64,000 nt of DNA from Galeopsis tetrahit (GCA_963675135.1 OY776125.1:40826513-40890512), one strand, 5' to 3'. Positions 1-11,324 are shown, counted from the stretch's first letter. Notes: a model not told the origin generated them from the sequence alone. Program-made: numbers and translations.

Positions 1-1169
1 TCCTCAGATAAATTAGTGTTACCAATATGTGAAATATTCAAAACATTACCATTACCAACTATAACAGAACCGTTACCAGAATAGGACTCATGAGTGTCAA
101 GAGCGGATAACTGGTTCGTCATATGTGCTGAGGCGCCTGAATCGAGATACCAGTCGGGTGTGGGATCCGAGACATTGCATGTTGAAGTAAATGCCCGAGC
201 AAGGTGGGCAGCGGAGTTGGAATTAAGAGCATTCAAATATTTGGAGCATTTATCGGCGTAGTGTTCCCCGCGACACAACTGACACCTAGGAGGTCGACGA
301 AATCCACCACCAGTAGAGTTGCCATCCCTCCTGCCAGAATTTCCATTACCACCAGAATGTCCATTACCTCCAGAAAAACCAGAAGAGCGAGAGGAGTGTT
401 GGGGCTGCTGTTGGCTGCGGTTTTGCGAACGAAGAGGCTACCGGGGATTACTCGAGTGTGAAGGCCCATCGCGAACAGCAGAGAAAGCAGCAGGCGTAGG
501 AGAGGGACCCTCCATGGATCGTAACATCATGTCAAATTGCACCGCCTGATGCAAGAGATCCCGAAACGCCGGGATCGGAGAGATGGCCATACGGGTATCG
601 GCGAAACCCGCAAACTGAATTCCCAATCCACGAAGGAACCAATGGCTTTTATCAGAGGAGTCAATCGGGCGACCAATAGCATGTAACTGATCACAAAGGT
701 GTTTGAATTTTCGCCCATAATCTTCCACGGATAAGTCGCCGCGTCTAAGAGATAATAACTCCTCACGTAGTTGATGTGAGCGAGAAGTAGAGGCATACAC
801 AGATTCAAGTGCCTCCCACGCTTGATGTGCAGATGTGCAATCAATAACTTCAGACGCTGCATCGGGAGAGAGGGAGGTAAACAGAACACTGAGCAAGCGT
901 TTGTCCTTCAAACGCCATGTCTGATATTCCGGATTCGGAGTCGGTTCGGCAGTAGCAGCAGTAGCGGGCGCACCAGCAGGCGTAACAGGTGGAATGGTGG
1001 AGGGAGGAGATGGAGATGTACCGTCAAGATGGCCAAGAATATCGAAGCATTCGGCCATGTGAATCGTTTGACGACGCCACATAAGATACGTGGACGAGTC
1101 AAGTTTTATTTGCATCATATTGATCATAGTGGTCACCGGAAGGGGATCGGTGGCAGAAGAAGTGGACAT
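1..1169 (-). pseudogene. Ty1/copia gag and start of protease, 5' part of an element cut by the window edge
   Basis: Reading leftward from the ATG at 1167-1169, 243 codons encode a copia capsid-type gag (conserved YLMWRRQ and YGRKFKHLCDQL stretches). An in-frame TAG at 438-440 interrupts it. The same frame stays open afterwards through a Ser/Gly/Asn-rich linker, a CCHC zinc knuckle (CX2CX4HX4C, about 250-290) and the protease active site D-S-G in a WYLDSGASAHMT context (about 140-160), and runs off the left edge. Gag packages the RNA and the protease cleaves the polyprotein. The in-frame continuation suggests the TAG is a single point mutation, probably CAG to TAG, rather than a designed stop. 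The LTR and PBS lie just upstream at 1244-1463. The domains are certain; whether a wild-type family member carries the stop is unknown. Confidence 0.85.
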
Positions 1170-1243
1170 CTTGTCGATCGAGAGAAGAAAGGAAATAGAT
1201 TAAGTTGCGGAAAAAAGAATTAGGGTTTGGATCGGTTATAAGG

Positions 1244-1252
1244 CTGATACCA
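1244..1252 (-). other. primer-binding site, tRNA-iMet type, copia element at left edge
   Basis: On the minus strand TGGTATCAG directly follows the CA that ends the LTR. It matches the first nine bases of the usual initiator-Met tRNA complement (TGGTATCAGAGC) and then diverges. It lies about 75 bp upstream of the gag start. Confidence 0.7.
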
Positions 1253-1463
1253 TGACAGAATGTGAATAACACATAAAGAAAGAATTGAGAGAAGAATTGA
1301 GAGAAGATCACTGCTCTCTGGTGAGCGTGTATATTCATATATATATACTGAGATTACAAACAAACTCCCATAATTGTGGGAAGATTTGGTCAATATAAGA
1401 TAAATCTAAATAAGAGAAAATATCTAAACAAACAATTTATGATTCTAAATTATCCCTATTACA
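1253..1463 (-). repeat. 5' LTR of the left-edge copia element
   Basis: About 211 bp. On the minus strand it begins TGTAATAGGG and ends CTGTCA next to the PBS, so it obeys the TG...CA rule. A TATA-rich stretch (about 1327-1352) sits where an LTR promoter is expected. The inner edge is firm because of the PBS. The outer edge is inferred from the TG start only, since the partner LTR lies outside the window and no target-site duplication can be checked. Confidence 0.6.
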
Positions 1464-1570
1464 AAGGCTATTTTTTTTAATGAGACTACAATTTTATTTA
1501 AGTTCTTGTAATGATACCGGTCAAATATGAATGTAAATGAGTCAAATCGTTATCAAACTATATACATTTA

Positions 1571-2475
1571 GGAGGGTGTATTCAAAGACTCTGTTGGATT
1601 TTATTGGACTTTTAAAATCTGAGGGTATTTAATCCGAATTTTTAAAAGTCTTTCAAAATTTTGAGGTATTCAATACGAATTTTAAAAAGTCTTTAGAAAT
1701 CTTTAGGTATTCAACCATCTATGGATTTTAATACTCTATGGATTTCGTTGGATTCTTCTTAAAAAATATAAATAAATTTCACTATTCAAAATCTCTTCTA
1801 AAAAGCTCTAAAAGAGAAGAAAGTAGAGAAAAAACAAACATTCTTGCTGTATTTCGAACCACAAATTTATAGTATATCGAACACAGTTATGTTAGCAATA
1901 TCAAGGTCGCCACTCCAGTAATCCACTAAAATTAAGATTTTGGTGGTCAAGTCGTCACTCCAAAAATGCAATTATTCAATCTTCCATTTTCGCCATGCAT
2001 CATTAAGAAATGTGATTGAGAGAATTTTTGGTATTTTCAAATTGTTATTCACAAGTTCTCATTTCAAACACATATGAAGAAGAATTGCTTTCTCAAAGCC
2101 AACCATAACAAAGAATGCTATGTGGAAAATGAGTAGAGGTATAACCATGGAAATGAAGATAAAATAATAATGATGAATAATAATTTTTTTTTAACTAATA
2201 TATTTTTGATATTTTTTCTAAATAATTTAGATAATTTTTTTTATATACAAGTGTGTTCGATATACGTTTGCATCAATAGTTTTAGGGGCATAGTTTATGG
2301 AAATCCATGTAAAAAAATAAAAAAATGTGTATTTTAGAATCCTATCAAATCTATAAAAATCCATATAAATTAATAAAAAAGGTCAGTCAAACTCTGCATA
2401 GACTCTATGGATTTAATCCACTGACTTTTTAAAGTCCAAAAAAATCCAACAGAATCTCAATTGAATACACCCTCC
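1571..2475. mobile_element. non-autonomous TIR DNA transposon, about 0.9 kb
   Basis: The left end GGAGGGTGTATTCAA and the inverted right end TTGAATACACCCTCC form a terminal inverted repeat that continues imperfectly for about 45 bp (through CTGTTGGATTTT and its complement). The interior is AT-rich with no usable ORF. The flanks TTA and TCA could be a decayed 3-bp duplication, which would suit a PIF/Harbinger origin, but the superfamily is uncertain. Confidence 0.65.
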
Positions 2476-3277
2476 TCAATATTTATGATAAATATAAAAA
2501 TATATAATTAATTATATAAAATCATAGATTTTAGTAAGATATCTCTCTTTATATTTATTTGTAAATCTTATCTGACTTAAATTTCATCATCATATTTTTC
2601 TATTTAAAATTTTAATTTCATTAATCTGAATTTTAAATTGTATCAGTCACCTCAATAACTATATTATATATGAGTACCTATGATGTGAAATGTCAATAAA
2701 AATAAATATTAATAATATATTATATTTTTTTTAAATAATTTTTTTTTTTTTGAAATGTAGAATGGAATGAATCAAAGAATTTTTGAAAGCGATCTTAAGT
2801 AAAAATAATGATAAAATTTTAGAAATAAGCAATTTTAAGTAATAGTATTAAAAAAATAATAGTATTAAAATAACTCTAAATTAATATTATTCAACTATTC
2901 CTTTTAAATTTATTATATGTCACTTTATTTTTACTCATTAAAATCGTCACACATTATATTTCGTTAACCTTATGAATCATCTAAACTTACTAAATTTAAG
3001 AAAAAAATGGTAGATCTTGTATCATTAATCATGTCCATTTTGGTCCAATAGTATTTGAATTTAATCTCCTACAAAATAAATAAAATATATCTTGCAAACT
3101 TGATATTATACAAAATAAATCTTGCAAATTTGATTGCATACAAAATATTTGTTACAAACTTAATCCCAAACGTTACGAAAAATGCCAAACTGGTCCCAAA
3201 AGTGAAAAAAAGAAGACTCATTAATTAATAATTATTATTCAAATTGATATAATAAGTACGGAGTAACTATTAATTAA
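2476..3277. other. AT-rich spacer without recognisable gene
   Basis: About 800 bp of AT-rich sequence with homopolymer runs. I see no ORF, RNA gene or clear repeat end here. Confidence 0.5.
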
Positions 3278-3279
3278 TA

Positions 3280-3569
3280 CTCCCCCCGTCCCCTACTTGA
3301 TGACCAATTTTGTTATTTTGGGTGTCCCTTACTTGATGACACATTATCTAAAATAACAAAAACTTTTTTAAACAATCTCATTAAAACATAACAATATTAC
3401 AACAAATGACATACTTTGTTATACTAAAAGTAACTTTATTACTATTTATAAAGTTTAAAAGTCATTACAACCCTCACTTTATCTTTCATAATATTAATAA
3501 ACAATTCATTCGTTAAAATACGTGCCAAATAGTTTTGTGTCATCAAGTAGGGGATGGCCACACAGAGTG
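3280..3569. mobile_element. Stowaway-type MITE
   Basis: Begins after a TA with CTCCCCCCGTCCCCTACTTG and ends with the inverted CAAGTAGGGGATGG and a decayed terminal GAGTG before TA. The CTCCCTCCGT-type terminus and TA target are typical of Tc1/Mariner-derived Stowaway elements. About 290 bp, no coding capacity. Confidence 0.65.
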
Positions 3570-3677
3570 TATATAATTTTTTCACTCCTAAATATTATCT
3601 TATTACATGACCAAAACTATATTACTATAAGACCAAAATTTTATCACTACAAGATTAAAAGTGTATTAATTAATTAT

Positions 3678-4181
3678 TTCCAGTGTCCCACAATTGTTTG
3701 CACTCTTTCCTTTTTTTTGTTTAAGACTCGGGTATCCGATCTTATGACCGACTAAACCCGGGGGACCAATCCCACCGCCCACTTGTGGGGGTCCCATTTA
3801 AAGCCAGAGCTTTGCGCTCTGTATGTACATGACCCCATAGAAATTGTTTGCATCTTAGAGGGTTCGAACCTGAGACCTAGAGAGGAGGATACTCCTAAGT
3901 TACAAGCCTATACCACTAGGCCAACTTTTTTGGGTTGTTTGCACTCTTTCCTTATTCGTCCGTTCCACAATTGTTTGCACATCACAAAAAAATAAATCTT
4001 TACATAAATCCCACCCTCACAATATTCACGTATTTACACAAAATGTCATTACTTTTACCCTCAATTCAATTATTCACTTTACTTTATTCATAAAAATTTA
4101 TAAAATTACCCCTCATTACACATTTTTTTTCTTAATTTATGTGTCCATAAAATGGTGCAAACAATTCTGAAACGAAGGGAG
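3678..4181. mobile_element. Stowaway-type MITE carrying an inserted SINE
   Basis: The left end holds GTCCCACAATTGTTTGCAC and a second near copy (3958-3979). The right end has the complement GTGCAAACAATT followed by CGAAGGGAG and TA. The outer left terminus is decayed. The interior is split by the SINE at 3713-3934. The repeated TIR-like module on the left side is also present in other Stowaway copies here. Confidence 0.6.
3713..3934 (-). mobile_element. tRNA-derived SINE, copy 1
   Basis: Flanked by a perfect 19-bp target-site duplication (3694-3712 and 3935-3953). On the minus strand there is a Pol III A-box-like GGCCTAGTGGTATAGG (about 3907-3922), a B box GGTTCGAACC (3861-3870), an unrelated body and a short A-rich tail at 3713-3719. 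This is the layout of a plant tRNA-derived SINE moved by LINE machinery. A second, truncated copy is at 63309-63501. Confidence 0.85.
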
Positions 4182-4344
4182 TATTTTTTTCACTTATAGG
4201 GCAAGTGGATCCATGGGTAATGTGACCAGGACTGCAATCTTCTCATTTAATAAACCCGTGACTTTTAACAATTTATGGAAGATAAAATAAATTTAGTGAT
4301 TCCACAATTGAATTAATAAATAAGTGAAAATTAGAAACATCAAA

Positions 4345-4397
4345 GCACCATTGGTAGAATAGTACCCTGCCACAGTAGAGACCCGGGTTCGAGCTTT
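4345..4397 (+). pseudogene. tRNA-Gly(GCC) relic
   Basis: GCACCA, then TTGGTAGAATAGTACC, then CTGCCAC (GCC anticodon in context) and GACCCGGGTTCGA match the plant tRNA-Gly(GCC) from memory. About 9 nt of the D region are missing, and the 3' T-arm and acceptor are replaced by a CT/T-rich tail. It cannot fold as a working tRNA. It may be a retro-pseudogene or the head of a degenerate SINE. Confidence 0.6.
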
Positions 4398-4460
4398 CTC
4401 TCTCTCTCTTTTTTTTTAATTTGCACCCACAAGAGTTTGTGTTCCGTGACATGAGATTTT

Positions 4461-4703
4461 AGGTTGCGTTTGGTTGGGTGGATTTGGGCTTATTGATTTC
4501 AAATCCACAGTCCAAATCCATTCTACATGTTTGGATTATGAATGGATTTCAAATACATAGATTTGTGTCAACACACTTTTTACTTGAAATTGAGAGAGAT
4601 TTCAAATCCTCACTAAAAACATGTCATTTGAAATCCATGGATTTTTAACTCCTTTCATTTGAAATGCCTCCTCAAATCATATTCCTCCATCCAAACACAA
4701 CCT
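4461..4703. mobile_element. 243-bp TIR element, copy 1
   Basis: Terminal inverted repeat AGGTTGCGTTTGGTTGG / CCATCCAAACACAACCT (15 of 17 bases pair). No ORF. It is nearly identical, and equal in length, to the copy at 4955-5197. No clean target-site duplication was found, so the superfamily is left open. Confidence 0.7.
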
Positions 4704-4791
4704 ACTTTCTAGCCATTCATTTTTTATTTGACTCATACTTGTTTACTCATCTATTTTTTTGCATAAATTTTAATGTTAAAGTTATTTACTA

Positions 4792-5306
4792 CTCCCTCCG
4801 TCCCACAAGAATTTGCACACTTTCTATAAATGGTTGTCCCATACTAATTTGCACACTCCATAAAAGAAAATATCTTCATAATCCTCACCCTCAAAATATA
4901 CTCTTATTTACCCATATGCCATTACTTTTCCACACTCAATCTACTTTTTATTTTAGGTTTCGTTTGGTTGGGTGGATTTGGACTTATGGATTTCAAATCC
5001 ACAGTCCAAATCCATTCTACATGTTTGGATTATGAATGGATTTCAAATACATAGATTTGTGTCAACACACTTTTTACTTGAAATTGAGAGAGATTTCAAA
5101 TCCTCACTAAAAACATGTCATTTGAAATCCATGGATTTTTAACTCCTTTCATTTGAAATGCCTCCTCAAATTAAATTCCTCAATCCAAACACAATCTTAC
5201 TTTATTCATAAAATTTTACAAAACTACCCCTCAAAACATAACTCATTACACATTTTTAAAATTGTGTGTCCACCCAAGTGTGCAAGTTTCTATGGGACGG
5301 AGGGAG
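4792..5306. mobile_element. Stowaway-type MITE, split by the 243-bp element
   Basis: Left terminus CTCCCTCCGTCCCACAAG, right terminus the complement TATGGGACGGAGGGAG, with TA at or next to both flanks. The left side repeats a TIR-proximal module (TTGCACAC twice, about 4813-4860). A 243-bp element is inserted at 4955-5197. Confidence 0.8.
4955..5197. mobile_element. 243-bp TIR element, copy 2
   Basis: Almost identical to 4461-4703 and the same length, with the left end AGGTTTCGTTTGGTTGG. It sits inside a Stowaway MITE, so it is the younger of the two. The close similarity to copy 1 points to recent activity of this family. Confidence 0.75.
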
Positions 5307-5582
5307 TTAGTAAAATTGATTTATCATAATAAGTATATTTGTGTCAAATATGAATAGTATATACAATTACTTTTTCACAAGCATTACAGCTCCACCCCGT
5401 CAACCTCGACTGTCCCCGCCCTGTCGACCTCGACTGTGATCCATCTCCGGCTCAAAGCCTCCCACCACATCCTGACATCCTCATTGTTCACAATTCACGA
5501 GCGTTGACTTCAATTTTTCACGGTTAGTTGGGATAATTAATTAATGGTGATTCGTGATTTGATGTAATAGTACTGTATACTA
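5307..5582. other. spacer without recognisable gene
   Basis: Contains a short GC-richer patch (about 5393-5480) with an internal repeat of a GTCRACCTCGACTGT motif. No ORF or RNA gene is supported. Confidence 0.4.
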
Positions 5583-5839
5583 CTCCCTCCGTCCCGCTAT
5601 AAACTTTCTTTTGGGTGGTTTGATTAAGAAATATGATAAAATAATAAATAAAGTATAAGTGATGTGATGGTGAGAGAGAAAGTAATAGATGGGTATTAGA
5701 TGAAGTATGATAAAATAATAGATAAAGTAGAAGTGATGTGATTGGGAGAGAGAAAATAATATATCAAAAATGGAATGGAAAACTTATAGTGGGACATCCA
5801 CAAAAGGAAAGTGGGAAACTTATAGTGGAAAGGAGGGAG
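5583..5839. mobile_element. Stowaway-type MITE
   Basis: TA-flanked, with terminus CTCCCTCCGTCCC on the left and AAGGAGGGAG on the right. 257 bp. The inner complementary blocks TATAAACTTTC and GAAACTTATA are typical of this MITE class. Confidence 0.8.
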
Positions 5840-6009
5840 TATTAAGTTTCAGGAAGTTTATATTAATTATATATATACAATATACTCTTGTACTATTTAG
5901 TTTCTGGACCGTGGGCATTTATATGTTTCGATTTTTGGATGCTAATGGAGCTATTTTTTTTTTTTGTGATTTTTGGATATTTATATATTTTTTCTGATTT
6001 TTTTAGAAT

Positions 6010-6136
6010 TTAGGTTTTGTTCGGTTATTCGATTTTTAATCGAACTTGAACCGAATGTGTATTCGGTTTTAGTTCGATCAATTCAGTTCAATTTTAGTTC
6101 GGTTCGATCACCGAACCGACCGATGCACACCCCTAG
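6010..6136. repeat. one end of a hAT-like element (TGCACACCCCTA terminus)
   Basis: A purine/pyrimidine block rich in TTCGGTT and CCGAACCG ends in GATGCACACCCCTAG, a terminus often seen on plant hAT-derived repeats. I could not find the other end, so only a fragment is claimed. Confidence 0.35.
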
Positions 6137-7449
6137 TCTCAGCAGATTAGCTATTTAGTTATTGTTGGGTCAAATAGGTTTTTAAATATTTTATATTTAT
6201 TTAACTTGTGATTTCAAGCTTTTTTAGACAAATTATTGTGGTTAAGAATATTTTTTCAGAATAGTTTGTGGCGTCTCGGTGAAATATTGATTTTTGCGGC
6301 ACTCGTGTGATCTGCCGCCATCATTTACGGGAATTAGGAATGTTTGCTCGGTCCTGAGATTGCTTGAAGTTTCGCTTGACGATTTGAGACTCTTACCAAG
6401 GGTCTCGCACGGGCAAATTGGTTGAAACCTCTCATTTACTACTTTTGTAGCGTAGCCCCTGACTGGGGATTATGTGTTGTAGATTTAGGTCTATTTGACT
6501 GATTTATATTCTTATTATCCCTGTTTTGTAGTCTTGATCTTGGTGACTTGTGTGTACCTTTTTCGGTTATCATTTACTGTTTTTCTTGCATATTTTTATG
6601 ATTTTATTGTGCTCAAAGCTTTGTAAACCAAATGGCCAACCCTCTCGTTGCGCATACGTTGGCCCTCCTACGTCCTCTCTCAAAGTCCAATTGTGATATT
6701 AATTCCTTACCAATAGGACTTGTAATTTATAGTCCTAAAAATAAGACTTGAGCTCGATATTTTCCAAAGATATATGACTTTATTTGTTATTGTAATAACA
6801 AGTACTTTTACAATGTCGATTGACAACAAACTTATCTTGTTGTGTTTTATGATAGAAGGTGGGGTTTGATGTATAATAACCAACTGCAGTTTTCAAACAA
6901 CAAGTTTAAACAACACTTTATAAACTTAAGATATGGATCATCTATATAGGCATAGATCGAAAACTTGAAGCAATAGGATGTTGGGATATTCATCCAGCCC
7001 CTAATATGATTGTAATTTCTTATGTTTAGTTTTGATGGCAAAAAATCAGATCAGTAGAGCAAGATTTATTATAATAATTTGTAATCTGGTAATAGTTACC
7101 TAAGTTGTTTTTATAAAGCTTAGAAGTATTGCAATAGATTCCAAGTCTTAGTCAGTGGATCAGTTGTATGTATATCAACTGATACCACATTTGGATAAAC
7201 ACGCGTATGCTCAAAACTTAAAGAGTAGAAGACTATAGACTAGAAGACCCTCGAAGCTCATTCGTGAAATCAGTATGAAAGGTTCTTGTATACCTTATCA
7301 GTTGATAGAAGCTATATAATAATCTGCAATAAATCAGTATTCAGCAGATATGAGCTTCAGCTGATCTTGTTTATAAAGAAGCCTTAAACAGCATTGAAGT
7401 CTAGTTCATCTAATTGGTCAGACGACAGTTAGCATTTGAGATGAAAGAA

Positions 7450-7571
7450 CATTGAAGAAGAGGCAGTTCATTAAAGATGCTACACATTGAAAGAAGAGGC
7501 AGTTCATTAAAGATGCTACACATTGAAAGAAGAGGCAGTTCATTAAAGATGCTACACATTGAAAGAAGAGG
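7450..7571 (+). repeat. 36-bp tandem repeat, about three copies
   Basis: The unit beginning AAGAAGAGGCAGTTCATTAA repeats with a 36-bp period inside the U3 part of solo LTR D. The copies abut with no variable spacers. Confidence 0.8.
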
Positions 7572-7744
7572 AAAATAATAACAGAAATTAAAATAAAGAG
7601 AATGTCGTATAACATCTGAATTACTCTATCAGAAGACAAGAGAGATAGTCTCAAGAACATCAAGTTTTTTAAAAGCATTCTATCAAGTATTTTAGAGCCA
7701 TAAAAGAATTTATGTCTTTACTCTAAGTTTTCGATCATAAGCCA

Positions 7745-9369
7745 TGTTGGTCCTTGATGGAGTATGACACAAGTGTATTGGGGGGGGGGGGGGAATGCAC
7801 TTGTGTATGCAAATTCTTTCTTTTTAAAATAGTGTGATCTTAATCAGGAGGGTTGTCTGACAACTAGCCTGAGTGAACTTCAATAGATACTTGTCCTACT
7901 GAAAACTTATGAAGTAGTCAGTTGGATAACTATCTAAAAGAGTTGTTAAGTGCGGAATGTGGTTGGCCTTTTTGAAAGAATACTCCAAGTTAATTTCTGA
8001 AAATAATCAGTTGATCAGGGACTTTGTCCAAAACAGTTTTCTTAAACTTTGCTGAGCTTACTTCTTTAAAGAATGATTTTAACAAGTAATGTGAGTAAAG
8101 AAATGAGTGCAGTATGTAAATGACACAACAATTTATAGTGGTTCAGAGACTCAAGCTCCTACATCCACTTTCCCTGATTGAACAGGATAATTCCTTAACA
8201 ATGGAATTAGCTTGTTTTATAGTGCCAAGGTGCACTGATCAATAACACTTCCTTAGTACTTTGATCCCTAGGATAATCTGAGTCCTAGTGCTCAATCTCT
8301 CTGAGTTAATACTATGTTTCTCAATGACAGTCCTTAACTCCTCACTTCTACAACAAACACTACTTCACTCAATGAGGTAAGGGTTTGAGGTTTTGGTTCC
8401 AACTAATAGAGATATCCTTTACAAAAATAACAGTGTAAAGGCTTTAGGATATCGCAATGCTAAGCTTGGGATATTACAGAAAATGGCTTAGCTTTTGAAG
8501 TGATCAGGAAACTTGGGATTCTTAAGAACAACTTTGGTTTCCTTTGATTGCTTGATAATAGTTTGATAGCAGATAGTTGGATGCTTGAATCCTTGGATCA
8601 CTTCTGAATTTATAGAGCAATTTGATCAACTATCTGTTGGAGAGATAGCATTTTAAATTGTCTATTTGCAGCTTCCTTGAAACGGCTATGGAGGGCAACC
8701 TTCTATTATCCAGTGAGTAAAGGGCTCTCCAATGGTTGCTTGAATGAATGTGTTGACTTCTGAAAAAGGCGGCTATGAAGACTTGTGCCAGTTTCCAAAT
8801 ATGCACACTTCCCAATGATGATTGTGGCAGACTTTGTACTCTACCAACGGTCAGATGGGACAAGTGCCCTGAACATTCCTGTTGTACTTGGAATGTTCCA
8901 ACATTGATTCAATTCTTTAGTCTTTAATGCTCCTAAGTCTTCAATGCTTTGTTCAGGCTTGTTGGCAATAAATGCTCCATTGAATTGGACTTCTGAGTAA
9001 GCATTATTTAATGCTCTTGATCATTCAAGACTTCAACTGATATGTGGCTGCTCTTATCAGTGTTTGTAGCTTGTATACTTATCTTCAGCTTTCAGCCATG
9101 CTGTCCATCTTAGTAAGCTTGTACTCATAAAGTCAGCAGACTTGTCCTAAAGCACTAACAATTAACAAGCTGCCTAACATTCCAGCTTTGGACAACTATC
9201 CTGAACTATAAATCTCACAACATTTCTGAGACTTAGACTTAAGCATTCTTACTGTCTCAACTATCTTGAGACAACTAGACTGATGCTTACTTGATTGTAT
9301 CTCAGCTAATCTGATCATCATCAATCAGGGGTTTTGGTATCTTAATCAAAATCATTTTATTTCCCAACA
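7745..9369 (-). mobile_element. solo LTR (E), related to elements B/C, nested in solo LTR D
   Basis: Flanked by the perfect 5-bp duplication AGCCA (7740-7744 and 9370-9374). In + sense it starts TGTTGGTCC and ends CCCAACA, so the element ran on the minus strand. It holds the block TTTATAGTGGTTCAGAGACT (about 8131-8150) shared with the B/C LTRs, and a 13-bp inverted repeat around a run of 14 G (7767-7806). No internal sequence remains. Confidence 0.88.
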
Positions 9370-10908
9370 AGCCAGTCCTAAGATTCCTATCTTTAGTGCT
9401 TAGAAAATCAGTTTTGAATCTTTCACACTAAAGTTAGTTATTCACATTCATTTACATTTACAGTTAGAAAAACTAATCTTGTAAAGGGTACTTGTTCTCT
9501 AACCAACAAATAGATCCGTATACACAAAAGGTTGTGTATCTTGATCAAAAGTCTTCTCTTAGGACTATAAAGCAGCAAGGAATATAATTTCACTATCTGA
9601 TTAGTGAGAGTGGATGTAGAACAAGTTGTTCGAACCACTATAAATATTGTGTTGTTTTACAACTTTATTTACTTACAATCTATTATTTATATTGTTCATA
9701 CTTTGATAAAATCAGAAGTTTTCAAAAGAGTAAAAACTCACAAGTATTGATTTTGTAAATCGGCAGATACCTTGTATCAGCTGATATATATCATTCATTG
9801 ATTTAAAGTCATTCTTTATTCAAAGGTTTTCATTCAATCCACGAGTCTAAATATTACGAGTCTAAATATTTAGGGCCTACACATTTCCGCACTTATAAAT
9901 ATTTAGGGCCTACACATTTAAGCAATCAGTAGGTTTGTTATCTTGATCTGCTATATACACTAGCACTCTAGATCAGATCATATATTTGCATCAGACGATA
10001 GAGCATATAGCTCTTCTGATCGTCTCATCTGACCATCACATAAAAGTATATAAAATTAGAAAGTCTATTCACACACACACACACCCCTCTAGACCTTCTC
10101 CATCATTTATACTCGTTTAGGGACCAACATAGGATACAAAGATCGATTCTGGCTCTAAAGAATTCTAAGGTTTTTCATAAAGCTTGTATGAACTTTTTCA
10201 CGTCTGATTGCGAACTCTTGCTTGGAGTTTCCGTTATCATCACTGAAGATGATTGTCTTATATTTATAGGAGGGATTTGAAAACTAATCGTTGGTAATGA
10301 CCTAGCTATTGGGATCAAATCCTCCATTTGTTGGCTGCAGATTTTAATGGAATGGACTTCCATGGTGTTAGGTTGCTATATTCAGCTTGTATGAGCAGCA
10401 TATGAGTCACTTGAAGATGGAAAAGTCCATTAGTGAGATCAGATGACAAGGCCCTTGTATGTCTTAGTATGATGGCCAAGTGACTCAAGCTGACTAGTTC
10501 TCTTCTTCAATTGCAATTTCTCTACTAAGTTGTGGTGCCTATGCTGCTCATGGTTAAGCTCCATTACAGCCACACACTCGATACCAATAGGAAACAACTC
10601 ACTTCCTCCAATTCAATGGAATACTAGATAACAAGAAACAACAAAATCTTTAAAAATGTGGATTCCAAAATCGAGAGGATCTTCGATGAAATTAGAGGCA
10701 TAGTGTGGAGCATCTTCTCACAAAAAAAATAAAAAATTCCCTCCTCTGCATCTTTTCAAGATTGGTGTGCAATTCCCAAAATATCATGCGTTTAATAGAA
10801 TAATCCATTTGTTGTGGAGTTTGTCTAAGATTCCCTATAACCCCTCTCGATGTAAACCCCAATTGTAAACTCTTTTGAGTACCTCTGATATTCCGTAATT
10901 AATATATA

Positions 10909-11096
10909 CTCCCTCCGTTCACCAAAATTATGCTCACTTTCTTTATTTTTTTGTCCACCAAAAGTTTTTTGGAAACAATCACTTTATTTTTACCTCACAA
11001 CAAATCCACAACACTCTTACTTTATCTATTTTATATACTTTTTCTTAAAACATGTGCCCAAAGGTATGAGCATACTTTTGGTGGAAGGGTTTTGTA
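10909..11096. mobile_element. Stowaway-type MITE
   Basis: Left terminus CTCCCTCCGTTCACCAAAA after TA. The inverted right end TTTTGGTGGAAGGG has a decayed last few bases. About 190 bp, inserted in LTR H. Confidence 0.65.
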
Positions 11097-11324
11097 AGAA
11101 AAAAAAAAAACTCTTGAGCCAACTTGTGTTGCTCAAATATGGTCTCAGTTGATAAATACTTCGTTGATCCCATATGACCAAGACTTATAACATAAGTTGA
11201 TTTATACAACTTCAGCTTATAAAACCTATTAGATTACAAATTACTCTATAAACAGATTGCATGTGTTTTGGCCATCAAAACTAATACATATTCTAATCAA
11301 CACTGGGAGGTGGAAATCCTAACA

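Larger units (their letters stand above)
6979..10129 (+). mobile_element. solo LTR (D), SIRE type, + orientation, with a nested solo LTR
   Basis: Starts TGTTGGGATATTCATCC, like the LTR start of element A, and ends GGGACCAACA. It is flanked by a perfect 5-bp duplication TAGGA (6974-6978 and 10130-10134). There are no internal genes, PBS or purine tract, so it is a solo LTR left by LTR-LTR recombination. Without the nested element it is about 1.5 kb. It carries the conserved GTGGATGTAG...GAACCACTATAAA block (about 9611-9648) and a stem with CA/C-rich loop at 10058-10099. Confidence 0.85.
6163..11324 (-). repeat. old SIRE-type LTR (H), interrupted by solo LTRs
   Basis: Sequence on both sides of the solo LTR 6979-10129 reads, on the minus strand, like a SIRE-type LTR. 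The right end resembles the LTR start of element A (a GGCCAAAA block, ending CCTAACA in + sense). A TATA-like TATAAATATAAG lies at about 10250-10262. GGACTATAAA-type and GAGGACGTAGG blocks (about 6670-6760) match the R-region landmarks of the other LTRs. The left boundary is a guess from TGTTGGG at 6163 and no target-site duplication was found. Confidence 0.4.

Noticed and set aside
4664..5035. 123-codon ORF on the + strand
   Set aside because: It crosses the ends of three MITEs and has low-complexity composition; a chance frame.
7450..7571. Possible CRISPR-like array
   Set aside because: The 36-bp units abut directly without spacers and lie in a plant LTR; it is a plain tandem repeat.
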